Shown here: one piece after another, positions 6,399-14,731 of the stretch
Numbering within the stretch: the first letter of the stretch is position 1
Layout of the letters: every line of letters starts with the position of its first letter
NCBI GenBank assembly: GCA_949286525.1
Contig: CASECT010000103.1
Coordinates: 1 to 40,719, forward strand
Length of the DNA stretch: 40,719 nt
Source of the DNA: an uncultured Eubacteriales bacterium
GTDB lineage: Bacteria; Bacillota; Clostridia; Lachnospirales; Lachnospiraceae
Direction: 5' to 3'
The notes under the pieces: generated by a model
The model's input: the letters and a program-made list of their open reading frames with translations, nothing else
Databases searched by the model: none
Told to the model about the DNA's origin: nothing
Position numbers and translations under genes: made by a program

Positions 6399-8075
6399 GT
6401 GGAAATCAATACGATTGATGCGTCTCAATTATCAAAGATGTTTCTTGCCGGAGCCAAAAATCTGGAGGCAAAGAAGGAATGGATCAATGAGTTGAATGTT
6501 TTCCCTGTTCCGGATGGAGACACCGGAACTAATATGACAATGACGATCATGTCGGCAGCCAGGGAAGTCGGCGCTTTGGAGCAGATAAATATGCGCGCTC
6601 TTTGCAAGGCTATTTCTTCCGGATCTCTGCGTGGAGCGAGAGGTAATTCCGGCGTTATTCTCTCTCAGCTTTTCCGAGGTTTTACCAAAGGGATCGGTAA
6701 TGCGGAAGAGATTGATGTGGATATTCTCTGCGATGCGATGCAGAGGGCGGTGGAAACTGCCTATAAGGCTGTTATGAAGCCAAAGGAAGGAACGATCCTG
6801 ACGGTGGCCAGGGGCGCGGCGGATCGCGCGCTGGAACTTGCGGATACCACCGACGATCTGGTCTACTTTATCGGAGAGGTCATTGCGGAGGCGGAAGAGG
6901 TTCTTGCCCGGACACCGGAGATGCTTCCGGTACTGAAACAGGCCGGTGTTGTGGATTCCGGCGGACAGGGATTGGTAGAAGTTTTAAAGGGCGCCTATGA
7001 CGCGCTTCTCGGCAAAGAGATCGACTACACGATGGAAGACGCCGGAACAGGCCGTGAGTTTGTGAAGATTTCCCGGGAGGCGGAACAGGACATCAAGTTC
7101 GGTTACTGCACTGAGTTTATCATCGTGCTGAACAATCCGCTGGATGAGAAGGAAGAGACGAGTTATAAGGCATACCTGGAGTCTATTGGAGATTCGATTG
7201 TGGTGGTAGCGGACGATGAGATCGTAAAGACTCACGTACATACCAACGATCCGGGTCTCGCTATTCAGAAAGCGCTGACTTACGGTTCGCTGAGTAAGAT
7301 CAAGATTGACAATATGCGTGAGGAACATCAGGAGAAACTTATCAAGGATGCTGAGAAGCAGGCGGCTTCCCAGAAGGCCCGGGAGGCAGAGCGGAAGAAG
7401 GACGAGGGGCCGAAAAAAGATATGGGCTTTGTCGTGGTTTCCATCGGCGACGGTCTGAATCAGATTTTCCGTGATCTGGGAGCGGATGCGCTGATTGAGG
7501 GAGGACAGACCATGAACCCCAGCACAGAGGATGTGCTGAAGGCCGTCCGCAGCGTCAACGCGGATACGGTTTTTGTTCTTCCGAATAACAAGAACATTGT
7601 ACTGGCAGCAAACCAGGCTGCGTCCCTGACAGAGGATAAGCGTGTGATTGTGCTGCCCACCAAGACCATTCCCCAGGGAATTACCGCGCTGATCAACTAT
7701 ATCCCGGAGCAGACCCCGGAGGAGAACGAGTCCCGGATGCTGCAGGAGATTGCCAATGTAAAGACCGGTCAGGTTACCTATGCGGTCCGTGATACTGTGG
7801 TAGATGATAAGGACATTAAAGAGGGTGACTATATGGGAATCGGCGACAGCGGCATTCTTTCTGTTAATCAGGATATGAAACAGTGTTTCGCGGAGATGGT
7901 GGATCAGATGGTGGATGAGGATTCTGCTATTGTCAGCATCTTCTACGGAGCGGATGTTGCCGAGGCAGAGGCTCAGGAAATTTCTGGCGCTGTGGAGGAG
8001 AAATACCCGGATCTTGAGGTGGAACTTCAGGCGGGTGGACAGCCGGTATACTATTATGTAGTGTCGGTGGAATAA
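6399..8075 (+). CDS. fakA: Fatty acid kinase catalytic subunit (DAK2/DhaL domain, YloV-like)
   Basis: A 558-residue protein that phosphorylates fatty acids carried by a FakB/DegV partner, feeding exogenous fatty acids into phospholipids. The start is GTG 6399 with AAGGAGG (6383-6389) nine bases before. The N-terminal DAK2 domain shows NVFPVPDGDTGTNM (Mg-ATP site) near residue 31 and SLRGARGNSGVILSQ near 75. The middle domain follows, then a Lys/Glu-rich linker near 320-345, then a DegV-like C-terminal part containing VLPNNKNIVLAANQA. Length fits the family (about 550). No fakB gene is in this window; FakB proteins are usually encoded elsewhere. Confidence 0.93.
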   Translation: MEINTIDASQLSKMFLAGAKNLEAKKEWINELNVFPVPDGDTGTNMTMTIMSAAREVGALEQINMRALCKAISSGSLRGARGNSGVILSQLFRGFTKGIGNAEEIDVDILCDAMQRAVETAYKAVMKPKEGTILTVARGAADRALELADTTDDLVYFIGEVIAEAEEVLARTPEMLPVLKQAGVVDSGGQGLVEVLKGAYDALLGKEIDYTMEDAGTGREFVKISREAEQDIKFGYCTEFIIVLNNPLDEKEETSYKAYLESIGDSIVVVADDEIVKTHVHTNDPGLAIQKALTYGSLSKIKIDNMREEHQEKLIKDAEKQAASQKAREAERKKDEGPKKDMGFVVVSIGDGLNQIFRDLGADALIEGGQTMNPSTEDVLKAVRSVNADTVFVLPNNKNIVLAANQAASLTEDKRVIVLPTKTIPQGITALINYIPEQTPEENESRMLQEIANVKTGQVTYAVRDTVVDDKDIKEGDYMGIGDSGILSVNQDMKQCFAEMVDQMVDEDSAIVSIFYGADVAEAEAQEISGAVEEKYPDLEVELQAGGQPVYYYVVSVE

Positions 8076-8091
8076 ATAAAGGAAAAGAAGG

Positions 8092-10155
8092 ATGAAACTG
8101 GAAACTTCGATACAGGAGATCAAGGGCATCGGAGAGAAAACAAAACAGTTGTTTGCAAAGATAGGAGTATACACCGTAGGTGATATACTCCTTCATTTTC
8201 CGCGTACATATCAACAGTTTCCCGAACCGCTGTCTGCCGAAGAGGCGCAGCCGGAGGATGGCGCATGCGCTGTTCGCGGTATGCTCCGTCAGGCGCCCCT
8301 GGTACGAAGAGGAAAGCGGATGGAGATCACGGTGGCCGCCGCCTACCGCCGGGAGGCGGAGCCGGTGGAACTGATCTGGTATCGGATGCCTTATCTCAGA
8401 AGTCAGCTGAAGCCAGGTGTTTCCTACATTTTTTACGGAAAACTGCTGACGGAGAAGGGAAAAAAGAAGATGGAGCAGTGCGCTGTCTACGATGAAACAC
8501 AGTATGCGGCTCTTCGGGCGTCCCTGCAGCCGATCTACGGGCTGACGAAGGGACTGACCAATCAGATGGTAAAGAAGACGGTCAGCCAGGCGCTGGATGC
8601 GGTAAAATTTCCGGAGGATACGCTCCCGGCCTTTGTGGTGGAGAGGGAACATTTTCCCGAGGAGAATGGGACCTATCGGGAGATTCATTTTCCGGAATCT
8701 TTTGACCGCCTGCTGGAGGCAAGAAATCGTCTTGTCTACGAGGAATTCTTCTATTTTCTTTTGGGTTCTCATCTCCAGCGCCAAAATCAGAGCGCGGTAA
8801 AGAACAGCTGGGTGTTTCCTCCGGTGGCAGAGGATGATCTGGTGGGGCGGACGGCGGCGGCGCTGCCCTATGAGCTAACGGCGGGACAGCGGGAGAGCCT
8901 GGACAGTCTGCGGCGGGATCTGCGGGGGGAATGTGTTTCTCAGCGGCTGATTCAGGGGGATGTGGGATCCGGGAAGACTGTGGTGGCCTTCCTTGCCATG
9001 CTGGACGCGGTCAGCCAGGGATATCAGGCGGCGATCATGGCGCCAACAGAGGTTCTGGCCAGACAGCATGCCCAGACTTTCGGGCAGATGCTGAAGGATT
9101 ATGAACTTCCCTATGAGGTAGTGTGTCTTGTGGGATCCATGACGGCGAAGGAAAAACGCACGGCCAGAGAAAGAATCGCCGGCGAGGACGCGCTGTTTGT
9201 GGTGGGGACCCACGCCCTGATTCAGGATGCCGTTGATTTCCGGCGGCTTGCCCTGGTCATAACTGACGAACAGCATCGGTTTGGCGTTCGCCAGAGAGAG
9301 ACGTTGACAAAAAAGGGAGCGGCTTGCCCCCACACAGCAGTGATGAGCGCCACGCCGATTCCCCGGACACTGGCGATGATCCTCTACAGCAATATGAAAA
9401 TTTCCATGATCCGGGAATTACCAGCCAATCGTCTTCCTATCAAGACCTGTGCTGTCAAGACGGAGAAACGGCCAACGGCCTGCCGATTCATAGAGCGGGA
9501 AATCGGATTGGGACACCAGGCCTATGTGATTTGCCCACTGGTGGAGGCAAGTGAGAAGACTGAAGCGGAAAATGTGCTGGAATATGGGAAAAAATTGAGA
9601 GATTTCTATGGCGGAAGGATTTCCGTTGGGATCCTCCACGGGAAGATGAAGCCGGCGGAGAAAAACCAGATAATGGAAGCCTTCGCAGCCGGAGAGATTC
9701 AGATTCTCGTATCCACCACAGTGGTGGAGGTGGGGATCAATGTGCCAAACGCCACTGTTATCCTGATCGAGAATGCCAACCGGTTCGGGCTGGCGGCGCT
9801 GCATCAGCTCCGGGGACGGGTTGGCCGCGGGCAGGATCAGTCCTACTGTATTCTTATGGACAGTTCCGGAGGGGAAAAAATCGCGAAAAGACTCGAGATT
9901 CTCAACCAGTCCAACGACGGTTTCTATATTGCGGAGCAGGATTTGAAACTTCGGGGACCGGGAGATCTCTTTGGGGTCCGCCAGAGTGGAGATTTTAATT
10001 TTCGCATTGCCGACATTATACAGGATGCCGGGTGGCTGCAGAAGGCGGCATCGGATGTGGATAAGCTTCTGGCGGAGGATCCTGATCTTAAAGAACATAT
10101 GAATTTGAAGAGGTATGCCGGGATATTTATGGAGCGAAACACTTATGTACTGTAA
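8092..10155 (+). CDS. recG: ATP-dependent DNA helicase RecG
   Basis: A 687-residue branch-migrating helicase acting on stalled replication forks and Holliday junctions. The N-terminal wedge domain starts with IQEIKGIGEKTKQLFAKIGV. Superfamily 2 motifs follow: Walker A GDVGSGKT at about 288-295, the Walker B-like DEQH near 391, the SAT-type MSATPIPRT near 420, and the C-terminal helicase half with VVEVGINVPNAT and QLRGRVGRG. The RecG tail (DLKLRGPGDLFGVRQSG) is intact. It follows fakA by 16 bases as in many Firmicutes, and a bidirectional hairpin ends the operon at 10264-10307. Confidence 0.97.
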   Translation: MKLETSIQEIKGIGEKTKQLFAKIGVYTVGDILLHFPRTYQQFPEPLSAEEAQPEDGACAVRGMLRQAPLVRRGKRMEITVAAAYRREAEPVELIWYRMPYLRSQLKPGVSYIFYGKLLTEKGKKKMEQCAVYDETQYAALRASLQPIYGLTKGLTNQMVKKTVSQALDAVKFPEDTLPAFVVEREHFPEENGTYREIHFPESFDRLLEARNRLVYEEFFYFLLGSHLQRQNQSAVKNSWVFPPVAEDDLVGRTAAALPYELTAGQRESLDSLRRDLRGECVSQRLIQGDVGSGKTVVAFLAMLDAVSQGYQAAIMAPTEVLARQHAQTFGQMLKDYELPYEVVCLVGSMTAKEKRTARERIAGEDALFVVGTHALIQDAVDFRRLALVITDEQHRFGVRQRETLTKKGAACPHTAVMSATPIPRTLAMILYSNMKISMIRELPANRLPIKTCAVKTEKRPTACRFIEREIGLGHQAYVICPLVEASEKTEAENVLEYGKKLRDFYGGRISVGILHGKMKPAEKNQIMEAFAAGEIQILVSTTVVEVGINVPNATVILIENANRFGLAALHQLRGRVGRGQDQSYCILMDSSGGEKIAKRLEILNQSNDGFYIAEQDLKLRGPGDLFGVRQSGDFNFRIADIIQDAGWLQKAASDVDKLLAEDPDLKEHMNLKRYAGIFMERNTYVL

Positions 10156-10263
10156 GAGACCCGCCATATCTGCTGTCCATTTGCGGCATGAGCTTTCTTC
10201 CGAGGGAGCGTCCCTGTGGATCTTTTTGGCTTCACAGGAACGCCGTTTCCTGCGAACCCCCAA

Positions 10264-10307
10264 AAGGCATCCCATGGCCGGTTTCCGACCAAAGGATGCC
10301 TTCTGTT
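10264..10307. terminator. Bidirectional terminator between recG and the SASP gene
   Basis: AAGGCATCC (10264-10272) pairs with GGATGCCTT (10294-10302), with a further small GGTTTCC-type hairpin possible in the loop. TTCTGTTTTT follows on the plus strand; on the minus strand the stem is followed by TTTTG. It is positioned to stop both recG and the converging SASP gene. The rest of 10156-10313 shows no gene. Confidence 0.75.
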
Positions 10308-10313
10308 TTTGCT

Positions 10314-10520
10314 TTACTTATTTGCCATCTGTTTTTCCTGAGCCTCGATCATACGCTTTACCATATATCCGCCCACGGAACCGTTCTGTCTGGAAGTCAG
10401 ATCGCCGTTGTAACCTTCCTTCAGAGGTACGCCCAGCTCGCTGGCAACCTCATACTTGAATCGATCCAGCGCGCCCTTTGCCTCCGGCACAGCTGCGCGG
10501 TTGTTCTTTTTGCCTGCCAT
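10314..10520 (-). CDS. Small acid-soluble spore protein, alpha/beta type
   Basis: A 68-residue DNA-binding protein that coats and protects spore DNA. Both family signatures are present: KYEVASELGVPL, containing the germination-protease (GPR) recognition region EVASELGV, and the C-terminal LTSRQNGSVGGYMVKRMIEA. GGGAGG lies nine bases before the start. Family members are transcribed by sigma-G in the forespore. It shows directly that the host belongs to a spore-forming lineage. It lies tail-to-tail with recG and downstream of rqcH on the same strand. Confidence 0.96.
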   Translation of the reverse strand: MAGKKNNRAAVPEAKGALDRFKYEVASELGVPLKEGYNGDLTSRQNGSVGGYMVKRMIEAQEKQMANK

Positions 10521-10627
10521 ATCTCAGTTCCTCCCTTTCTTTTTTACTTCCCCTTGGGGATCTTTCCCGCTTGGAATTTTTAACCGGGAACTTTCCCGCA
10601 TATGCAATCATCCGATGATTACAGAGA

Positions 10628-10656
10628 TAGTATATGTGATGGAAAAGGATTTAGTC
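10628..10656 (-). promoter_or_regulatory. Tentative sigma-G-like promoter of the SASP gene
   Basis: On the minus strand GACTA (complement of 10652-10656) and TATACTA (complement of 10628-10634) are 17 bases apart, each one mismatch from the sigma-G elements known in Bacillus (GAATA and CATACTA). The predicted leader of about 100 bases is long for an ssp gene, which weakens the call. Confidence 0.25.
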
Positions 10657-10680
10657 TGGCATGTTTTGTTATTTTGGACG

Positions 10681-12423
10681 TTACTCTGCCGGATGTACGC
10701 CGGACAGCGACGGCCGGATCGTCATAGAGTAGTTGGTGTGGTAAATGACAAATCCCGGCACGGCGCTGTTAGGTTTTTTTACATTTTTTTTCTGAAGGTA
10801 ATCCACGTCAACCTTTTCACTGTCCCTGCCATTAGAATAATAGGCTGCCACAGCCGCCGCGGTCTCGTAGGTGTCGTCGGGAAGTTCCTGATTTTCTGAG
10901 CGGACGATGACGTGAGAGCCCGGAATGCCTTTGGCATGGAACCACCAGTCGTTGCCGGAGGCGAAACGGAAGGTCAGTTCATCGTTCTGATAGTTGTTTT
11001 TACCCACATATATATGAAAGCCGTGGGCGTCCACATAGTGCAGCGGACGGCTTTTTTTCTGCATTTTATTCTTTTTGCGTTCACCCTTTGCCTTCAGATA
11101 TCCGTAGGCTGCAAGCTCATCCCGGATGATATCCAGATCCTCTTCGGATTCCGCGAAATTCAGGGAACTCTCGATGGACTGGAGATGGGCCAGAGATTCC
11201 TTTGTCTCCCGTATCTGTGTCTGAAGCGCCTCGTCGGTCCGTTTGAGCTTGCTGTAACGGTCAAAATATTTTTTTGCGTTATCCATGGCACTTAAAGTGT
11301 CGTCCAGAGGGATGGTAATCTCGCTGCCGTCATAGTAGTTGGTAACCTGAGCGTTTTTGGCTCCGGCGGGAATCTGATAGCCGTAGGTGTGGAGCAGCTC
11401 TCCATATAGACGGTACTTTTCCCGCTTTGCGGTGTCCTCCTGCTGGCGCAGCTGAAGCTGCAGCTTCTTGGAGGTGCGCTCCAGAAGCGTCGAAAGATGC
11501 CGGCGCAGATCGGAGGATTTCTGGTGCATGACCGTGTGGCGGTTCTTTTTCGCGTAGAAGCGCTCCAGGGCCTCGGACATGGAAGCGCAGGTCTCCCGGG
11601 TCTTGTCCGCGTACATACGGATGGGGAAGGGTGCGAACTCCAGCGGGATATCCTGATCGTACAGGATGACGGGCTGATAGTCGTCGCTTTTCAGCTGCCC
11701 CATAAGACCGTCAAAGACATTGTACAGCCGCGAAAGATCCTCCCGGGAAAGAGCCGCGGTGGACTGGTCCCCGTCGATGCCTGCCCGGTAGCAGATCTCC
11801 TGGGCCATGAGGGGGCTGATACCGGTATAGCTCTGGTAAATGGCCCGGTAGACAGGCGCGGGGCAGGAGCTGATGTGGGCGAGGAAGGCCTTCTCCGTAG
11901 CCGCCAGAGGGTTTTCTTTGCCCTCTTGGGTTGGAATGAAATAGGTCCTGCCGGGAAGTACTTCCCGCACGGAACTCATCTGGGCGGAAATGTGTTTGAT
12001 GCTGTCTATAATGATATTGTTTTCATCGCAGAAAATGATGTTGCTGTGCTTGCCCATCAGCTCCACATACAGATATTTTATACCGGGATCGCCCATTTCA
12101 TTTAAATGTTCGATGGAAAAACACAAAATCCGTTCCAGGCCCGGCTGGGTCACGGAGAGAATTTTTCCGTTTCCGATATATTTGCGCAATACCATGCAGA
12201 AATTCGGTGCGGTCAGCGGGCTTGGTTTGCTCTCCGAAGTGAAGCAGGCGAAGGGAAGGGACGCGTTCGCGGACAGCAGCAGACGTCTGGTCTGTCTGGG
12301 AATTTTGAAGGTAAAAAGCAGCTCCTCCTTTTCCGGCTGCGCGATTTTTCCGATTCTCTGATTCTGCAGGCTGCTGTGAAGCTCGTGAGCGAGACAGTGC
12401 AGTGTGATGCCATCCAGTGCCAT
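10681..12423 (-). CDS. rqcH: Ribosome quality control protein RqcH (NFACT / Rqc2 homologue)
   Basis: A 580-residue protein that binds 50S subunits carrying stalled peptidyl-tRNA and adds C-terminal alanine tails. The NFACT-N domain starts MALDGITLHCLAHEL and contains IGKIAQPEKEELLF. A central helical coiled-coil part includes SDLRRHLSTLLERTSKKLQ. The NFACT-R domain at about 470-570 contains HIYVGKNNYQNDELTFR and WWFHAKGIPGSHVIVR. Older annotations call this a fibronectin-binding protein (FbpA/YloA). GGGAGGT precedes the start by eight bases. It is divergent from yicC, matching the yloA/yloC neighbourhood of Bacillus. Confidence 0.95.
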   Translation of the reverse strand: MALDGITLHCLAHELHSSLQNQRIGKIAQPEKEELLFTFKIPRQTRRLLLSANASLPFACFTSESKPSPLTAPNFCMVLRKYIGNGKILSVTQPGLERILCFSIEHLNEMGDPGIKYLYVELMGKHSNIIFCDENNIIIDSIKHISAQMSSVREVLPGRTYFIPTQEGKENPLAATEKAFLAHISSCPAPVYRAIYQSYTGISPLMAQEICYRAGIDGDQSTAALSREDLSRLYNVFDGLMGQLKSDDYQPVILYDQDIPLEFAPFPIRMYADKTRETCASMSEALERFYAKKNRHTVMHQKSSDLRRHLSTLLERTSKKLQLQLRQQEDTAKREKYRLYGELLHTYGYQIPAGAKNAQVTNYYDGSEITIPLDDTLSAMDNAKKYFDRYSKLKRTDEALQTQIRETKESLAHLQSIESSLNFAESEEDLDIIRDELAAYGYLKAKGERKKNKMQKKSRPLHYVDAHGFHIYVGKNNYQNDELTFRFASGNDWWFHAKGIPGSHVIVRSENQELPDDTYETAAAVAAYYSNGRDSEKVDVDYLQKKNVKKPNSAVPGFVIYHTNYSMTIRPSLSGVHPAE

Positions 12424-12499
12424 ATATATCTACCTCCCGTGTGCTCTGATAACTGTCCGGCGCGTCCTTTTCTGCCGGGACCGCGGCCGGATATCTTCC

Positions 12500-12528
12500 A
12501 GTATAGCTCAAACCAGAAAAAATGAAAA
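12500..12528 (-). promoter_or_regulatory. rqcH promoter
   Basis: On the minus strand TTTTCA (complement of 12523-12528) and TATACT (complement of 12500-12505) have a 17-base spacer. They lie about 75 bases before the rqcH start. The -35 element is weak. Confidence 0.45.
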
Positions 12529-12546
12529 CCTTCCGCCAGATTTAAT

Positions 12547-12575
12547 TTGACGAAATTTTATAAAATCACTATAAT
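12547..12575 (+). promoter_or_regulatory. Promoter of the yicC-remA-gmk-rpoZ operon
   Basis: TTGACG (12547-12552) and a perfect TATAAT (12570-12575) are separated by 17 bases, 32 bases before the yicC start codon. It is back-to-back with the rqcH promoter, with about 20 bases between the two -35 elements. Confidence 0.85.
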
Positions 12576-12607
12576 ATACTTATCTATGCATAAACGGAGG
12601 CATCCTT

Positions 12608-13486
12608 ATGATAAAAAGCATGACCGGCTACGGCAGGGGAACCAGGGAGGACGGCACAAGAAAGATAACAGTGGAGATCAAATCGGTCAACCACCGGTAC
12701 CTGGATTTGAACATGAAACTGCCGCGGAAATGCAATCCTCTGGAGACGCAGCTGCGGAAGTATCTGACGTCTTTTATTGGCAGGGGGAAGGTGGATGTCT
12801 ACATTTCCATGGAGGAATCCGCGGATGCTTCCTGCCGGGTGGTATGTAATGACAGCCTGGCGGCCATGTATCTGGAGCAGATGCGGCAGATGTCAGAGCA
12901 GTTCCATCTGGAGGATGATGTTACCGTCTCACAGCTCTGCGCCTATCCCGATATCCTTACGGTGGAGGAGCCGGAGGAGGATGCCGGAGATCTGCTTCCT
13001 TTGGTTATGGATGCCATTGACGCGGCAATAGAAAACTTTCTGCTCAACCGGGGAATGGAGGGAGAACGTCTCTGCAGCGATCTTCTGGAGAAGCTGGAGG
13101 CCATCGGGGAGGATGTTGCCGTTCTCAAAAAACGGTCGCCGCAGATTCTGGAGGAATACCGTGCCCGCCTGACTCAGAAAGTAGAAGAGCTTTTGGAAGA
13201 TACTTCCCTGGACGAGGGCAGGATAGCAGCTGAGGTAGTTATCTATGCAGATAAGATTTGCATCGACGAGGAGATTGTCCGTCTGGAAAGCCATGTGGAG
13301 GAGATGCGCCGTGCTCTTAGTATGGGCGGAGAAATCGGACGGAAGCTGGATTTTATCGCTCAGGAAATGAACCGGGAGGCCAACACAGTGCTCTCCAAGT
13401 CCACGGATGTAACCATCGCCAATGTGGGGATTTCTCTGAAGACACTCATTGAAAAAGTGCGGGAACAGGTACAGAATATTGAATAG
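12608..13486 (+). CDS. yicC: YicC/YloC family endoribonuclease
   Basis: A 292-residue protein. The N-terminal YicC domain begins MIKSMTGYGRG and includes VEIKSVNHRYLDLNMKLPR. The C-terminal DUF1732 domain includes DEEIVRLESHVEEM and GRKLDFIAQEMNREANTVLSKS, where the conserved acidic and Gln/Glu residues sit. Family members act as endoribonucleases (shown for E. coli YicC). ACGGAGG lies just before the start. It heads the run yicC-remA-gmk-rpoZ, the order of B. subtilis yloC-ylzA-gmk-rpoZ. Confidence 0.94.
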   Translation: MIKSMTGYGRGTREDGTRKITVEIKSVNHRYLDLNMKLPRKCNPLETQLRKYLTSFIGRGKVDVYISMEESADASCRVVCNDSLAAMYLEQMRQMSEQFHLEDDVTVSQLCAYPDILTVEEPEEDAGDLLPLVMDAIDAAIENFLLNRGMEGERLCSDLLEKLEAIGEDVAVLKKRSPQILEEYRARLTQKVEELLEDTSLDEGRIAAEVVIYADKICIDEEIVRLESHVEEMRRALSMGGEIGRKLDFIAQEMNREANTVLSKSTDVTIANVGISLKTLIEKVREQVQNIE

Positions 13487-13506
13487 GCAGGCGGGCAGGA
13501 AGGAAT

Positions 13507-13770
13507 ATGTTTTTTGTAAATATCGGGTTTGGTAACATTATACACGCTGATAAGATCATCGCCATGATCACGCCGGACTCCGCGCCGGCAAAGCGTATGG
13601 TACAGAGAGCAAAAGAGGAAGGAAATATCGTGGACGCGACCCAGGGCAGAAAAACCAAGGCAGTCATTATAACGGATGGACCGCTGGTACTGTCGGCCCT
13701 TTTGCCGGAAACCATCGCGAACCGTACAAGATACGCCGCGGGGAAGGAGGAGATTGTAAATGAAGCATGA
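13507..13770 (+). CDS. remA: RemA-like DUF370 regulatory protein (YlzA)
   Basis: An 87-residue protein beginning MFFVNIGFGNIIHADKIIAM, with the conserved RAKEEGNIVDATQGRKTKAVI and LSALLPETIANR stretches. In Bacillus RemA is a DNA-binding activator of biofilm matrix and osmoprotection genes; in Clostridia the gene is kept next to gmk but its targets are unknown. AGGAAGG precedes the start. Its 3' end overlaps gmk by 11 bases, so the two are translationally coupled. Confidence 0.92.
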   Translation: MFFVNIGFGNIIHADKIIAMITPDSAPAKRMVQRAKEEGNIVDATQGRKTKAVIITDGPLVLSALLPETIANRTRYAAGKEEIVNEA

Positions 13771-14398
13771 GAATGGTCTGATTATTGTTCTTTCGGGATT
13801 TTCCGGAGCGGGAAAGGGCACAATCATGAAGCATCTTCTCGCGTCGTATCCCGGGGAGTATTGTCTTTCTATTTCCGCAACCACGCGGCAGATGCGTGAC
13901 GGCGAACAGGAGGGCAGAGAGTACTTTTTCAAGTCAAGGGAGGAATTTGACGCTATGATTGCCAGCCGGGAATTGTTGGAATATGCTACCTTCAATGGCA
14001 ATTCCTACGGAACACCCCGGGATTATGTGGAAAAGCTGGTGGCCGAGGGGAAAGATGTGATCCTTGAGATTGAGATCCAGGGAGCGCTTCAGGTAAGGGA
14101 ACTCTATCCGGATGCCCTTCTGCTCTTTGTGATGCCGCCTTCTGCGGATGAACTGAAAGAGCGGCTTGTGGGCAGGGGAACGGAGTCTCCGGAGGTCATC
14201 GCCCAGAGACTGGCGATTTCTGCCAGAGAGTCTCAGTTCATGCCGCAATATGATTATCTTGTGGTAAACGACATTCTCGACGAGAGTGTAAAGCAGGTAC
14301 ATGAGATCATCCAGAGCGAGCATTATCGCGTGGAGAGAAATCATTTGACCATAAAAAAAATGCAGGAAGATTTAAAGAAGTTTGAAAGGAGTATGTAA
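13760..14398 (+). CDS. gmk: Guanylate kinase
   Basis: A 212-residue enzyme converting GMP and ATP to GDP and ADP. The P-loop GFSGAGKGT is at residues 13-21, and the GMP-binding part follows (SISATTRQMRDGEQEGREYFF, with the GREYFF motif near 53). The lid region appears as RLVGRGTESPEVIAQRL. GGAAGGAGG stands before the start inside remA. The C-terminus is slightly longer than in minimal Gmk. It is co-transcribed with rpoZ, whose start is two bases past the stop. Confidence 0.96.
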   Translation: MKHENGLIIVLSGFSGAGKGTIMKHLLASYPGEYCLSISATTRQMRDGEQEGREYFFKSREEFDAMIASRELLEYATFNGNSYGTPRDYVEKLVAEGKDVILEIEIQGALQVRELYPDALLLFVMPPSADELKERLVGRGTESPEVIAQRLAISARESQFMPQYDYLVVNDILDESVKQVHEIIQSEHYRVERNHLTIKKMQEDLKKFERSM

Positions 14399-14399
14399 C

Positions 14400-14720
14400 A
14401 TGATACACCCGTCCTATGTGGAATTGATGAAAGTGGTAAATGACAACGTGGAGATTGGAGAGGAGCCGGTGGTAAACAGCCGCTACAGCATTGTGTGCGC
14501 TACTGCGAAGAGAGCCCGTCAGATCATTGACGGTTCGGAGCCAATGGTGCCCTATTCCGCTTCGGAGAAGCCCTTGTCCATCGCAGTGGATGAGCTGTAT
14601 CAGGGGAAACTGAAGATCCTGACCGAGGAGGAAGCCCGGGAGATGGAGGCTCAGGCTCAGGAACAGGCGACCGCGCAGGAGCAGACGGAGGATTCGGCTG
14701 AAGAGTCGGAGGAAGTATAG
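14400..14720 (+). CDS. rpoZ: RNA polymerase omega subunit
   Basis: A 106-residue accessory subunit that supports RNA polymerase assembly. I place the start at ATG 14400 (MIHPSYVELMKVV), with GAAAGGAG eight bases before it; an in-frame TTG at 14382 overlaps gmk and is less likely. The conserved omega helix is SRYSIVCATAKRARQIIDG. The last 30 residues are a Glu/Gln/Ala-rich acidic tail (AREMEAQAQEQATAQEQ), longer than in many omegas and probably disordered. Confidence 0.94.
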   Translation: MIHPSYVELMKVVNDNVEIGEEPVVNSRYSIVCATAKRARQIIDGSEPMVPYSASEKPLSIAVDELYQGKLKILTEEEAREMEAQAQEQATAQEQTEDSAEESEEV

Positions 14721-14731
14721 GGGAAATACAG

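Noticed and set aside
6984-8174. 396-residue minus-strand ORF
   Set aside because: Antisense to fakA; no start signal and no known motif.
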